Assembly: GCF_002943425.1 (NCBI RefSeq)
Contig: NZ_PTRA01000001.1
Span: 248,001-312,000 of the forward strand
Source of the DNA: Siphonobacter curvatus
GTDB taxonomy: Bacteria; Bacteroidota; Bacteroidia; Cytophagales; Spirosomataceae
Direction: 5' to 3'
Length of the DNA stretch: 64,000 nt
Shown here piece after piece: positions 15,391 through 24,512 of this stretch; within the stretch, counting starts at the first letter, position 1, and the number at the start of each line of letters is the position of its first letter. A program made the translations under genes and the position numbers. The notes under the pieces are model-generated. The model was not told where the DNA came from. It saw only the letters and a program-made list of their open reading frames with translations, and ran no database searches.

Positions 15391-17670
15391 TTAGGGCGTA
15401 AGGGAGGTCGGACGGTCCGAAGGCCTTTGGCCCCATTCTCGGTTTGGTTGCTCGCCCATCGTTAATTCAAGCGTTCCGCCGGCTAGTATCTGATCGTGGG
15501 TTAAGAATGTTTTAGTAAATGCTTTTCCATTCAGAGTAGCATTCTGTATATAGATATTCTTAGAAGAATTCCCCCGGGCTTTAATGGTAAAAGTCTTTCC
15601 GTTGGAAAGGTGTAAGGAAGCCTGGGCAAAGCTCGGGCTGCCCAAGACGTATTCCGGTCTTCCGGGGCATACCGGGTAAAAACCCAGCATACTGAATGCC
15701 AGCCAGGCCGACATTTGCCCGCCGTCCTCATTACCCGACAAGCCACCTGGCCCTAAACCATATTCTTCCCGGACGAGTTGACGTACCCATTTCTGGGTTT
15801 TATAAGGTTGCCCAGCCCAGGCGTAGAGGTAAGCGGTATGATTGCCCGGTTCATTGCCATGCCAGTAGTAGCCTTTCTCGAACATCGTATCAAGCTTCGC
15901 TACAAAGCGTTCGTGGCCTCCCACTTGCTGTACTAAACCCTGTACATCTTGTGGGACAAACCAGGTATACTGAGCCGGTGAACCTTCCGTAATAAAGCCG
16001 ACGCGTAAAGCAAACGGGTCAAACGTCTCACTCCAGCGACCATCCGCGTACCGGCCCCGGGCCCAGCCCGTTTGGGGGTCAATTACGTTTCGGTAGTTCT
16101 GAGCCCGTTTGATTAAGGAGTTATAGTCATCGGTACGGTGTAAAGCTTTTGCGAGTTGAGCCAGACAGAAGTCATCGTAAGCGTACTCCAGGGTACGGGA
16201 CGTTTGCTCGCGTTTATGAAAAGCCTGCCACACCGAATCTTCCAGCGGAATGTATTGATACTGAAGGTAACTTTTTAAAGCCCGCCGTCCTTGTCCGGCT
16301 TCGTAGCTTTTCGGGTCCGTATTGACCTCAAAAGCGTTTTTGCGTAGATAGCGATAGGCCGTTTCAACATCAAAATTCCGGATTCCCTTGACGTACGCAT
16401 CGGCCACCGCCGAGAGTACGTGATCGCCGATCATGGCCGCCGTATAGTGATTCCAGCAGGGAAAGATGGGCATCCAGCCGCCCTGTTCTCCCATTTTCGT
16501 AAAGGACTGCATGAGACTAGCCGACCGTTCGGGCTCGAGCAAGGCGTGAAGCGGCAGGCCTGCCCGAAAGGTATCCCACAAACTGAAGTCACAGTAGTAA
16601 TCAAAATCTTTCGCGGTATGAATCGTGGTATCGTTGGCAAAACCAGGGTAGCGTCCGTCAACGTCTGAATACAGCCGGGGCGTTAATTTTGTGTGATACA
16701 GAGCCGTATAAAAGAGCGATTGATCCGCTTCGGAACCCTGGAGGGTAACCCGTCCCAGCTCCCGGTTCCAGGCTGCTTCGGAGGCTTTACGAATGGGCTC
16801 TACAGTCCAGTTTGGAATTTCCGCAGTCAGGTTCCGGCGAGCTCCGTCCAGATCTGTAAAAGAAGTACCTACTCGTACCCGTACGGTTGTGCCCGCCTGG
16901 GTAGGGAAAGCGAGGATCGCTCCCACGGCATTTCCTTTGGCCTGGGCTACCGTGTGTTTGAAATGGATCGTCGTTGCTTCGAACGTACCAAACTCTTCGA
17001 AAGGCGTATCGAACTGAATAACGAAGTAGCCACTGATCCCCGCTGATTGACCTGCCCCCTGATAAATGCGATGAACGGGATTGTATCCCACAATTTCGCG
17101 TCGTTCGGGGTAAATTTCTACGAAGCCCTGCCCTTCGTCGCTGTTCGGTTCAATCAGTACAAAATGCTTTTCTTCCTTTTGAAATTGGAACTCGAGCAAT
17201 CCGGAACGGGGCGTAGCCGTCAGTTGGGCTTTCACCTGATAATCTGGTAAAACGACGGAGTAGTACGAAGGCGTTACCCGTTCCTGATCGTGCGAAAAGG
17301 AAGATTCCGGTTGGGTCGTGGGCGTACCCGAAAAGGGCATAAGCGTGACCGTTCCGTAATCCTGTACACAGGAGCCATTTAACCAGTGCGAACCCCGAAA
17401 TCCGTTGATTTTCGAGTCGGTATGATAATACGGAGCGATGCACTTGGTTTCGGTCCGACGGGTTTGCGGCGTCCAGCTGGTCATGCCGTGCGGATGCCCA
17501 ATAGCTGGAGAAATCTGGCCTTTCAGTTCACTCCCCGCTTCGCTATGCCTGCGGGCGGATTCGGTGGTACTAGGAGCCGAGCCAATGAGTGGATTGACGT
17601 AATCAACGGGCCTTTTTTGCTGGGCAGCGGCCGTCAGACTAACCAGAAGCAGAACTAGAAAGAATCGCAT
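15391..17670 (-). CDS. Secreted GH92 alpha-mannosidase
   Basis: Glycoside hydrolase family 92 enzymes are calcium-dependent exo-alpha-mannosidases, common in Bacteroidota that feed on N-glycans or yeast mannans. The 759-residue product has a signal peptide (residues 1-17) and the family landmarks DYVNPLIGSA at the start, INGFRGSHWLNGS, DFSLWDTFRAGLP, GNEPGNHTAYLYAWAGQP and SGNEDGGQMSAWLAFSMLGF. The last two carry the catalytic acidic residues in characterised members. Length is typical. It precedes the OmpA-like gene on the same strand; no SusC/SusD pair accompanies it, so it is not in a visible polysaccharide utilization locus. Confidence 0.93.
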   Translation of the reverse strand: MRFFLVLLLVSLTAAAQQKRPVDYVNPLIGSAPSTTESARRHSEAGSELKGQISPAIGHPHGMTSWTPQTRRTETKCIAPYYHTDSKINGFRGSHWLNGSCVQDYGTVTLMPFSGTPTTQPESSFSHDQERVTPSYYSVVLPDYQVKAQLTATPRSGLLEFQFQKEEKHFVLIEPNSDEGQGFVEIYPERREIVGYNPVHRIYQGAGQSAGISGYFVIQFDTPFEEFGTFEATTIHFKHTVAQAKGNAVGAILAFPTQAGTTVRVRVGTSFTDLDGARRNLTAEIPNWTVEPIRKASEAAWNRELGRVTLQGSEADQSLFYTALYHTKLTPRLYSDVDGRYPGFANDTTIHTAKDFDYYCDFSLWDTFRAGLPLHALLEPERSASLMQSFTKMGEQGGWMPIFPCWNHYTAAMIGDHVLSAVADAYVKGIRNFDVETAYRYLRKNAFEVNTDPKSYEAGQGRRALKSYLQYQYIPLEDSVWQAFHKREQTSRTLEYAYDDFCLAQLAKALHRTDDYNSLIKRAQNYRNVIDPQTGWARGRYADGRWSETFDPFALRVGFITEGSPAQYTWFVPQDVQGLVQQVGGHERFVAKLDTMFEKGYYWHGNEPGNHTAYLYAWAGQPYKTQKWVRQLVREEYGLGPGGLSGNEDGGQMSAWLAFSMLGFYPVCPGRPEYVLGSPSFAQASLHLSNGKTFTIKARGNSSKNIYIQNATLNGKAFTKTFLTHDQILAGGTLELTMGEQPNREWGQRPSDRPTSLTP

Positions 17671-17884
17671 GATCGAGAGGTCTTATACGAATGACTTAAA
17701 ATGGAGCAGGAAGTCCCTAGATGAAAGCCTTCATAACCGTGGAATTTTACCGAAACTGCTCATTTAAAAGCCCCAATAATTGAAATTGAAGCTTGTTTCA
17801 AAGGCCTGACTCTATGGAAATACGTATATTTACCCAGTACAAGTTTCATGCTAACCTTTGTATCATCACGCAACCAATTTACAT

Positions 17885-19021
17885 ATGAAGAAAACATTAG
17901 TTATCGCTTTGATGCTCGCACCAGCTCTGACCTGGGCACAAAGCGGAATGTATACCGTAAAGGGGAAAATGGGTACGCTCAACACCCCTGCTAAGGCGTA
18001 TTTACGGTACATGAAAGGAGATAAACCTCAGATCGATACGGCCAAGATCACCAACGGAGCCTTTGAATTTAAGGGCTCGCTCGAAGCCCCGCAGAACGCC
18101 ATGATTGCTATTGATGCTCGTGGATTGGGCATGCGGCGGCTGAACAATAACCACATTATACCGCTGTATCTGGAACCGGGTACAATCATGGTACAAAGCC
18201 CCGACTCAGCCCTGAACGCAAGCGTAAAAGGTACTCCTCTGAACGTAGCCAATGAAAAGCTGAAAGTAGCTTTGAAGAGCAGTAACGAACAGATGGCCCA
18301 GATGATGAAGGAGTATCAGGCCGCTACACCGGAACAACGCAAATCGAAGGAATTCGACGAAGCCATGGATGCTCGGTACGAGAAAATTCAGGGCGAACAG
18401 AAAACCATTTACGCGAAGTTCATCAAGGAAAATCCGAAGAGTGTCGTGAGTCTGGATGCTTTGCGTTCTTATGGCGGATCAGTCCCCGAATACGGGGAGG
18501 TAGAGCCCATGTACGCAAGTCTGGATGAATCCGTGAAAAGTACACCGGCGGGTAAAAAGTATTCAGAAACGCTGGCGAAACTGAAAACGACGGCTATCGG
18601 AGCCATGGCTCCGGGTTTTACCCAGGCTGATACTACGGGACGCCTAATTTCGCTGACCGATTTTAAAGGCAAGTACGTATTGTTGGACTTCTGGGCTAGC
18701 TGGTGTGGCCCCTGCCGTCAGGAGAATCCAAACGTGGTGGCTAATTACCAGAAGTACAAGGATAAAAACTTTACCGTACTGGGCGTATCGCTGGATCAGC
18801 CCGGAGCGAAAGAGGCCTGGATGAAAGCCATTCACAAAGATAACTTGACCTGGACGCACGTATCCGATCTTCAATTCTGGAACAACGAAGCGGCCCGACT
18901 TTATGGTGTACAGGCTATCCCGCAAAACTTCCTGCTGGATCCGAACGGCAAAATCATCGCGAAAAATATTCGTGGAAAAGCCCTGGGGGAGAAGCTGGCT
19001 GAGATACTGGCTACGAACTAA
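17885..19021 (+). CDS. TlpA-like thiol:disulfide oxidoreductase with N-terminal DUF4369
   Basis: The 378-residue product has a signal peptide (MKKTLVIALMLAPALTWAQ), a DUF4369 beta-domain (about 20-130), a helical linker (130-230) and a thioredoxin-fold domain (about 240-375) with the redox motif WCGPC (Cys274 and Cys277) and cis-proline region VQAIPQNFLLD. TlpA/ResA-like periplasmic thioredoxins reduce disulfides, for example during cytochrome c maturation. The frame opens nine codons earlier at a TTG; the ATG at 17885 begins the signal peptide. A TAACCTTTG just upstream (17852-17860) resembles a -7 box with one extra base. Confidence 0.9.
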   Translation: MKKTLVIALMLAPALTWAQSGMYTVKGKMGTLNTPAKAYLRYMKGDKPQIDTAKITNGAFEFKGSLEAPQNAMIAIDARGLGMRRLNNNHIIPLYLEPGTIMVQSPDSALNASVKGTPLNVANEKLKVALKSSNEQMAQMMKEYQAATPEQRKSKEFDEAMDARYEKIQGEQKTIYAKFIKENPKSVVSLDALRSYGGSVPEYGEVEPMYASLDESVKSTPAGKKYSETLAKLKTTAIGAMAPGFTQADTTGRLISLTDFKGKYVLLDFWASWCGPCRQENPNVVANYQKYKDKNFTVLGVSLDQPGAKEAWMKAIHKDNLTWTHVSDLQFWNNEAARLYGVQAIPQNFLLDPNGKIIAKNIRGKALGEKLAEILATN

Positions 19022-19034
19022 AACGGACTATTGT

Positions 19035-19082
19035 ATACGAAAAAGCGGATGTTCAGCTCACTGGGCATCCGCTTTTTCGTAT
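19035..19082. terminator. Bidirectional terminator, TlpA-like gene / fructosamine kinase-like gene
   Basis: A perfect 17-bp stem (ATACGAAAAAGCGGATG / CATCCGCTTTTTCGTAT) with a 14-nt loop lies between two convergent genes. Internal T5/A5 runs give U-rich arms in both directions. Confidence 0.8.
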
Positions 19083-19097
19083 CGGGAAATCAGAAGA

Positions 19098-19976
19098 TTA
19101 ATACTTCCGGAGAATTCGTTCTACTGCCGTTAAATAGCCTCCCGCAAAGAGGTTGACGTGTACCAGCAAGGGATACAGGTTATACAGCGGAATGCGTTCG
19201 TTGAAACCCGGTTCTACCGGAAAAGCTTCGTAATAGCTGGTGTAAAAGCTCGTATCAAAGCCGCCAAACATAGTGGTAAAGGCGAGTTCGGCCTCCCGTA
19301 AACCAAAGTACGTGGCTGGATCGACCAGGGCTACGGCTCCTTCCGATCCCGTCATGACATTTCCGCTCCAGAGGTCGCCGTGCAACAGAGCAGCGGGTTC
19401 ATCGGGAATCAGGTTCGGAAGTTTTTCGCAAAATTTCAGAAACTGATCGTGTAGTTTGCTCGAAAGCTTTCCTTCGTACAAGGCCCGTCCGGCCTGCACT
19501 TTCAGCCGATTTTCGATAAAAAAGCTAATGCCCGACTCCATCCAGTCATTTTTCTGGGGCAGAGCTCCGATGTAGTTGTTAAATTCCAGGCCGTGGCGAT
19601 CATTGCTGACGTGGTGCAACTGAGCGAGTTTTCGTCCGAAGTCCGCCCAGTAATCCGGACGCTGGGCACTGGTTTCCAGAAAGTCCATCATTAGGTACGC
19701 CCCATCGTTGCGTTGTCCGTAGCCGTGTACTATCGGAATCGTCAGGATGCCCGTTTCCCGCAGCCGATTCAGACTCCGGGCTTCGGATTCAAACATTCCT
19801 TCATGATCGCCCTGATTCCATTTGATAAAATACGAACCTTCGGCGGTAATGACTTTGGCAGCCAAGTTGAAATTGCCACCGTATATAAACTGAAACTCTT
19901 TGACTTCCGGCTGGAAGCCCAACGTTTCGAATAAGACGCTTTCGATGAAGTGATACTGATCGGTACTTTGAAACAT
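19098..19976 (-). CDS. Fructosamine kinase family protein
   Basis: The 292-residue product belongs to the fructosamine/ketosamine-3-kinase family (aminoglycoside phosphotransferase-like fold), cytosolic enzymes that phosphorylate sugar adducts on proteins or free amines so that they decompose (deglycation). Visible kinase motifs are the Lys52 region (SYFIKWNQ), the catalytic loop LLHGDLWSGN (Asp201, Asn206) and the metal-binding VDPATYFG (Asp219). Length is as expected. It sits 75 bases downstream of the M14 carboxypeptidase gene on the same strand; whether they are cotranscribed is unclear. Confidence 0.88.
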   Translation of the reverse strand: MFQSTDQYHFIESVLFETLGFQPEVKEFQFIYGGNFNLAAKVITAEGSYFIKWNQGDHEGMFESEARSLNRLRETGILTIPIVHGYGQRNDGAYLMMDFLETSAQRPDYWADFGRKLAQLHHVSNDRHGLEFNNYIGALPQKNDWMESGISFFIENRLKVQAGRALYEGKLSSKLHDQFLKFCEKLPNLIPDEPAALLHGDLWSGNVMTGSEGAVALVDPATYFGLREAELAFTTMFGGFDTSFYTSYYEAFPVEPGFNERIPLYNLYPLLVHVNLFAGGYLTAVERILRKY

Positions 19977-20051
19977 AGGCAGCTGTTGGCTATTAACTGG
20001 CTAAAGATACGGATGAACTCGAAGGAAAGAAGGCCGCTGGGACCAAGGTTC

Positions 20052-21293
20052 CTATTTTACCAGTCCATTTTCAATTCGGTATTTAATTTTCCCGTCCGCC
20101 GACTTCAACACAAAATCGGCTTTGGATCCGAGCTTTACATCGGTATCGATGACTAAATCCGTACCATCCAGTTCACGCGTACCAAAGAAGACCGAACAAT
20201 CGCCGAATTCCTCGACGGTACCCCGAACGTACCATTTTTCGGGACGGTTGAATACAGCCAGCTCCTGACGATTGATGGCAAGGTCGGTCAAAACGGTTTT
20301 ACCCTTTTTCAAAACGCGTACATTCCGGATGATCAGGTCAAAAATGGAACGCCGATTTTCCGGAATTTCCTCGTAGGCTTCAATGGCTTCGGTCTCGTAG
20401 GAACCCGAAGCAATGGCCTGGAGTCCGCTGAGTAAGGCTACGTAATTCAGTCGTCGGATCTGCTGTTTCTCGGGATCGTTGGCGTACCCACCCGATTCGA
20501 TCAAAATCAGGGAGCTACCCCATTTCTGGATGTTATCCCCAAAGGCCCGGGGTTCGAATTCATCCGAAAAACGACCTACCTGATTAGGAATAAAAGTCTG
20601 TAGGGTACGATTGAGTGATACAATCAATTGCATCGAACGCTTACGTACCGGATTGACCTCGCGGGCTTCGTTGTAAGCCGTAGCCAGAAAAGAAATCGTG
20701 GCCAGATTTTTCGTTTTTCCGGCCGAGTACCGGGGTTCCTGATCGTGCAAGTTGAAGGCGAATGCCGGTTGCAGGGTTTGTTGTAACTGTTTCAGCAAAC
20801 GTCCTTCGGGTGTTTGCAGGCGTAAGGCGTCGCGGTTCATGTCGATACCTAGGGCGGTACGGCGAGTCCAGGCTTCCGCTCCATCGGGATTAAGCATGGG
20901 GACGAAATAGAGTGTCGTTTTCTCCAGAATTTCCCTGCGTAAGGTGTCAAAGGAATCGTTCGAAGCCGAGAAAAACCGGAATAAATCGAAAATGGCCATC
21001 GTTGCCGTTGCCTCGTCGCCGTGCATTTGCGACCAGAGCAGCACTTTCGTTGGACCGGAACCCATTTTAACCAGATTAAGACTACGGCCTTCCGTCGATT
21101 TTCCGACTTCTGTTACTTCAAATTGGGTCTTCACTTTTTCCAGTAAAGGCAAGAGATCCTGATGTCGAAAGCGGCGTTCGGTCAGGGCTTTTTCTTTAAA
21201 TGTTTCGTGCGAATCGAATACTTGTTGAGACATAGGTTGAGCATTCGCGGCAAGAGCAACCCCTAACCAGAGGAAAACAAAAGCGTATTTCAT
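20052..21293 (-). CDS. Secreted M14-family zinc carboxypeptidase
   Basis: The product (413 residues from the ATG at 21293) has a signal peptide (MKYAFVFLWLGVALAANAQ) and an M14 metallocarboxypeptidase domain: zinc ligands His91 and Glu94 in SQMHGDEATATMA, the NPDGAEAWTRR and IDMNRD substrate-binding stretch, a third ligand in AFNLHDQEP, and the catalytic glutamate likely in LIESGGYAND. An alternative ATG nine codons upstream (21320) overlaps the stop of the CLC gene as ATGA, which suggests translational coupling; both starts keep the signal peptide. Substrate unknown. A C-terminal beta domain of about 90 residues follows. Confidence 0.88.
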   Translation of the reverse strand: MKYAFVFLWLGVALAANAQPMSQQVFDSHETFKEKALTERRFRHQDLLPLLEKVKTQFEVTEVGKSTEGRSLNLVKMGSGPTKVLLWSQMHGDEATATMAIFDLFRFFSASNDSFDTLRREILEKTTLYFVPMLNPDGAEAWTRRTALGIDMNRDALRLQTPEGRLLKQLQQTLQPAFAFNLHDQEPRYSAGKTKNLATISFLATAYNEAREVNPVRKRSMQLIVSLNRTLQTFIPNQVGRFSDEFEPRAFGDNIQKWGSSLILIESGGYANDPEKQQIRRLNYVALLSGLQAIASGSYETEAIEAYEEIPENRRSIFDLIIRNVRVLKKGKTVLTDLAINRQELAVFNRPEKWYVRGTVEEFGDCSVFFGTRELDGTDLVIDTDVKLGSKADFVLKSADGKIKYRIENGLVK

Positions 21294-21316
21294 GGGGCGA
21301 GGCAGGTATGCAGCGG

Positions 21317-22576
21317 TCATGGATTGATTTGATGTAAAGCTTTGCCTTTGAGCGAAAGAAAGCGGGCTTGTTTGGGACTACCCACAATCTGGGAGCCGTA
21401 AATTCCCGAATTTCCCGAAAACAAATAGGCAATAAAGCAAGCTAGAGCCAGATACACGGATGCTTCGGACCCAAAAAGTTCGATGCCCATTACCGTACTG
21501 GCTAAAGGTGTGTTGGATGCTCCGGCGAAAACAGCGACGAAGCCCATACCCGCGAGTAGACTCAGGGGTAAATCGGCCAGCGGAGCCAGGGCATTGCCCA
21601 GCGTAGCTCCTACAAAAAAGAGGGGCGTAACCTCGCCGCCTTTGAACCCAACGCCCAGGGTAAACGTGGTAGAAAGCGTTTTCAGTATCCAGTCGTACCA
21701 GGCTGACGGTTCGTGAAAGGAGGCCACGATGGTAGGTACGCCCAAGCCAATGTAGCGAGTTGTTCCGGAAAAGTACACTGCTACGGCAATGATGGCTCCG
21801 CCCACCACGGGGCGTAGGGGCGAATAGGTAATCCAGCGTTTGGCCTGTTTGCTCCAGAAGTGCGTTAGTTCGGCAAAAAGCGTACTTACTAGTCCAAAGC
21901 CGATGCTAATGAGCAATACTTTTAGCAAAATCAGTACGGTTAATGCAGGTACAAAGGGAATGTCGTAGTGTGTATGGCCTACTCCCCAGAGGCGACAGGT
22001 TTGATCAGCCAATACTGCAGCGAGTAAGCTGGGAATAAGAGCCTCATATCGCAGACGGCCTAGAATGAAAACTTCCAGTGCGAAAAGAGTACCAGCCAGG
22101 GGTGTACCAAAAACGGACGCAAACCCGGCACTCATGCCCGTTACGAGCAGCGTTTTTCGGTCGGAGTCAGAGAGATGAAACAGCCGGGTAAACTGATCCG
22201 CAATGGCCCCGCCCATTTGTACGGCGGTGCCTTCGCGTCCGGCTGAACCGCCGAACAAGTGGGTGAGTAAGGTTGTAAGTAGTACGAAAGGAGCCATCCG
22301 GAAAGGAATAATTTTCCGGGGATTTTGCCATTCTTCGATCAACTGATTATTTCCTTTAACAACGTCCTGGCCCCAGTAATGATAAATAGCTCCGACTAAA
22401 AATCCGCCGAGGGGTAGAAAGGCAATAATCCACCGATGACTTTCCCGGTAGAGCGTAACCATGTCCAGGGTAACCAGAAAAAAAGCCGAAGCCGAACCCG
22501 CCAGGCCACCTACTAGGGCACTGAGCACCAGCCATCGAAACAAATAAATCAGGGAAGAGCCCGCAACGGTATCCAT
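21317..22576 (-). CDS. CLC-family anion channel/antiporter, fluoride-type motifs
   Basis: The 419-residue membrane protein (10 or more hydrophobic segments) has the CLC signatures GGSAGREGTAVQMGG (residues 109-123, with the gating glutamate Glu115) and GFKGGEVTPLFFVGATLGN (310-328). In place of the GSGIP chloride-binding motif it has GNNQLI (75-80), which resembles the GNN-type motif of the CLC-F fluoride/proton antiporters. A role in fluoride export is inferred from this. It has no C-terminal CBS domains. It overlaps the M14 gene by four bases and follows the cupin gene by 16 bases, so the three are probably one operon. No fluoride riboswitch was recognised upstream. Confidence 0.85.
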   Translation of the reverse strand: MDTVAGSSLIYLFRWLVLSALVGGLAGSASAFFLVTLDMVTLYRESHRWIIAFLPLGGFLVGAIYHYWGQDVVKGNNQLIEEWQNPRKIIPFRMAPFVLLTTLLTHLFGGSAGREGTAVQMGGAIADQFTRLFHLSDSDRKTLLVTGMSAGFASVFGTPLAGTLFALEVFILGRLRYEALIPSLLAAVLADQTCRLWGVGHTHYDIPFVPALTVLILLKVLLISIGFGLVSTLFAELTHFWSKQAKRWITYSPLRPVVGGAIIAVAVYFSGTTRYIGLGVPTIVASFHEPSAWYDWILKTLSTTFTLGVGFKGGEVTPLFFVGATLGNALAPLADLPLSLLAGMGFVAVFAGASNTPLASTVMGIELFGSEASVYLALACFIAYLFSGNSGIYGSQIVGSPKQARFLSLKGKALHQINP

Positions 22577-22592
22577 GCAACAAAGGTACGAA

Positions 22593-23114
22593 CTAACGAA
22601 TGAGCGACTGAATGAGATCCTGATATTCCGGATTGGTCGAGATGTTTGTTTCAGCCGTTGCTAGTTCAAAATCGGCAAAATCAAAACCCGGGGCCACCGT
22701 GCAGCCCACCAGCGCATATGTGGTACCCGCGGCGGGTCGGGACGCAAACCAGCGGCCCGCCGGTACAACGGCCTGAAATACCTCGCCCGCGTCTGGGTTG
22801 TTACCTAATCGAATGATTTCCAGTTGACCTGCTTCGTCGAACACATATACTTCCAGCGGTCCGCCGGCGTAAAAATGCCAGACCTCATCGGACTGAATCC
22901 GGTGCAACGCCGAAAAGTGATGACTCTCCAGCAGGAAATAAATCGCCGTACTGAACGTTCGCTTGCCTGAGAACCGGGCGGGTAGGGCTGGTTGCGATAA
23001 CCATTCCTCAGAACGGTACATTTCCCGGAAAAATCCGCCCTCAGGATGCGGTTGCATGGTATACTTTTCGGTCCAGTAAGAAGCCGGTTTCATATCGATT
23101 GACAAGGATTTCAT
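22593..23114 (-). CDS. DUF985 (cupin_5) family protein
   Basis: The 173-residue protein has the cupin_5/DUF985 pattern: MQPHPEGGFFREMYRS near residues 20-35, then SALHRIQSDEVWHFYAG (about 68-84) and VVPAGRWFASRP (about 115-126), which form the two cupin motifs. Family members are small beta-barrel proteins of unclear function, some related to sugar epimerases. Two starts are possible (MKSLSID and MKPASYW seven codons later). It is the first gene of a likely three-gene minus-strand operon with the CLC and M14 genes. Confidence 0.85.
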   Translation of the reverse strand: MKSLSIDMKPASYWTEKYTMQPHPEGGFFREMYRSEEWLSQPALPARFSGKRTFSTAIYFLLESHHFSALHRIQSDEVWHFYAGGPLEVYVFDEAGQLEIIRLGNNPDAGEVFQAVVPAGRWFASRPAAGTTYALVGCTVAPGFDFADFELATAETNISTNPEYQDLIQSLIR

Positions 23115-23292
23115 CGCATAAATTTCAAAAATCCAAAAGTCGCGTGCAACATTTCAGAAAGCAAGCTTGTCCTTGGTACGAAATTGATTCATGAAGCGGT
23201 TGAAATCGTTGGTGTACGGAGGGTAGTAGAAAGGCAGGAACGTAGGGGGGGAGAAGAATTCATTTCAAAGAACCCGTAACCTACCTGTCTTT

Positions 23293-23841
23293 TTGAAACC
23301 GTTGGAACAGACGTTGTACCTTGACCGTCATTACTCACTCGTTGAAGCCTGCAAGCGGGGCGACCGTAAGGCTCAGTACGAGCTGTACCGGCTGTACTCG
23401 AAGTCGATGTTCAACGTATGTATGCGTATCCTCAACCACATGGGGGAAGCCGAGGACGTACTGCAGGAAGCGTTTCTGGATGCCTTTCAGAAAATTCACG
23501 ATTTCCGGCAGACGAGTACCTTCGGAGCTTGGCTGAAACAAATTGTAGTAAACCGGGCTATTAACCAGTTACGGCAGCGAAAAGTGCAGTGGGTAGAGGT
23601 AGAAGAAGCCGAGTATGTAGGCGAAGAAGCGTTACTGCAAGATGAAACGGAGTGGGAAGTAGAACGCGTACGAGCCGCCATTCAGCGATTGCCCGATGGA
23701 TTTAGAACCGTGCTGAGTCTGTACCTGCTGGAAGGCTACGATCACGAGGAAATTGCCGAAGTACTGGGCATTTCTGAGTCGACCTCCCGAACCCAGTACA
23801 TGCGGGCCAAACGTAAGTTAGTAGAAATGCTCTCAACCTAG
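23293..23841 (+). CDS. ECF-type RNA polymerase sigma factor
   Basis: The 182-residue product has sigma-70 region 2 (about 15-85; EACKRGDRKAQYELYRLYSK, ILNHMGEAEDVLQEAFLDAF) and region 4 (about 125-180; LPDGFRTVLSLYLLEGYDHE, ISESTSRTQYMRAKRKL), without regions 1 and 3, the layout of extracytoplasmic-function sigma factors. The start is a TTG at 23293, since no ATG occurs before region 2; the real start could differ by a few codons. It is followed by an anti-sigma-like membrane protein and a DUF4097-type exported protein, so the three likely act as an envelope-stress or surface-sensing unit, with autoregulation usual for the class. Confidence 0.9.
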   Translation: MKPLEQTLYLDRHYSLVEACKRGDRKAQYELYRLYSKSMFNVCMRILNHMGEAEDVLQEAFLDAFQKIHDFRQTSTFGAWLKQIVVNRAINQLRQRKVQWVEVEEAEYVGEEALLQDETEWEVERVRAAIQRLPDGFRTVLSLYLLEGYDHEEIAEVLGISESTSRTQYMRAKRKLVEMLST

Positions 23842-23909
23842 CAGTAGCGCATGACGCACCTTTAAGACTTTATCAGCAATTAATGTACGGCTAATGGCCA
23901 AAAATACCC

Positions 23910-24512
23910 ATGAAAAAAGATCGTATCGAACGTTTTATTCGGGATAATCGGGAGGAGTTTGATGCCTTCGAGCCACCACTGGGATTGTGGGCGGACATCG
24001 AACGGCGATTGCCAGAAGCGATTATTCCGGATGCTGAGGAGAAGGAAACCAAGGTAATTCCGCTAGGAAATACCGCTGGTAACCGATCATGGATGCATTT
24101 CTTCGTCGAAAAAAGCTGGCGAATGGCCGCTGGAGTTGTGTTATTGCTTGGCCTGGGTTTTGTGGCCGGACAATACTTTATGAAACCCCGTTATACGGAT
24201 CCCATTATTGCTCAGGTAAGTCCGGAAGAAGGGAAAATGGCGTTCCGTTACGCTTCGCTGATTGAAACGAAACGGTCCGAAATTAAAGCCATCGAAACGT
24301 CTAATCCCCAATTATACCGGGAGTTTGCTTCCGAAATCGAGCAGCTCGATAAAGATTATCAGAATTTGCGGTCAGAATTACCTCAAACTCCGAATCAGAC
24401 CGAGCTGGTTGAAGCCATGATTCAAAACCTGCAATTACAGCTCGATATTTTAAATCGTCAACTACAGATCATCAACCGTATATCCAAACCTAGCCATGAA
24501 AAGACTATTTAG
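23910..24512 (+). CDS. Probable anti-sigma factor (single-span membrane protein)
   Basis: The 200-residue product has a cytosolic N-terminal part (1-70, beginning MKKDRIERFIRDNREEFDAF), one membrane helix (71-90, RMAAGVVLLLGLGFVAGQYF) and a periplasmic helical part with coiled-coil character (about 115-190). It has no zinc-finger HxxxCxxC motif. The position 68 bases after the sigma factor gene and the topology suggest that it sequesters the sigma factor at the membrane; this is inference, as sequence identity among such anti-sigma factors is low. Its 3' end overlaps the next gene by 17 bases. Confidence 0.7.
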   Translation: MKKDRIERFIRDNREEFDAFEPPLGLWADIERRLPEAIIPDAEEKETKVIPLGNTAGNRSWMHFFVEKSWRMAAGVVLLLGLGFVAGQYFMKPRYTDPIIAQVSPEEGKMAFRYASLIETKRSEIKAIETSNPQLYREFASEIEQLDKDYQNLRSELPQTPNQTELVEAMIQNLQLQLDILNRQLQIINRISKPSHEKTI

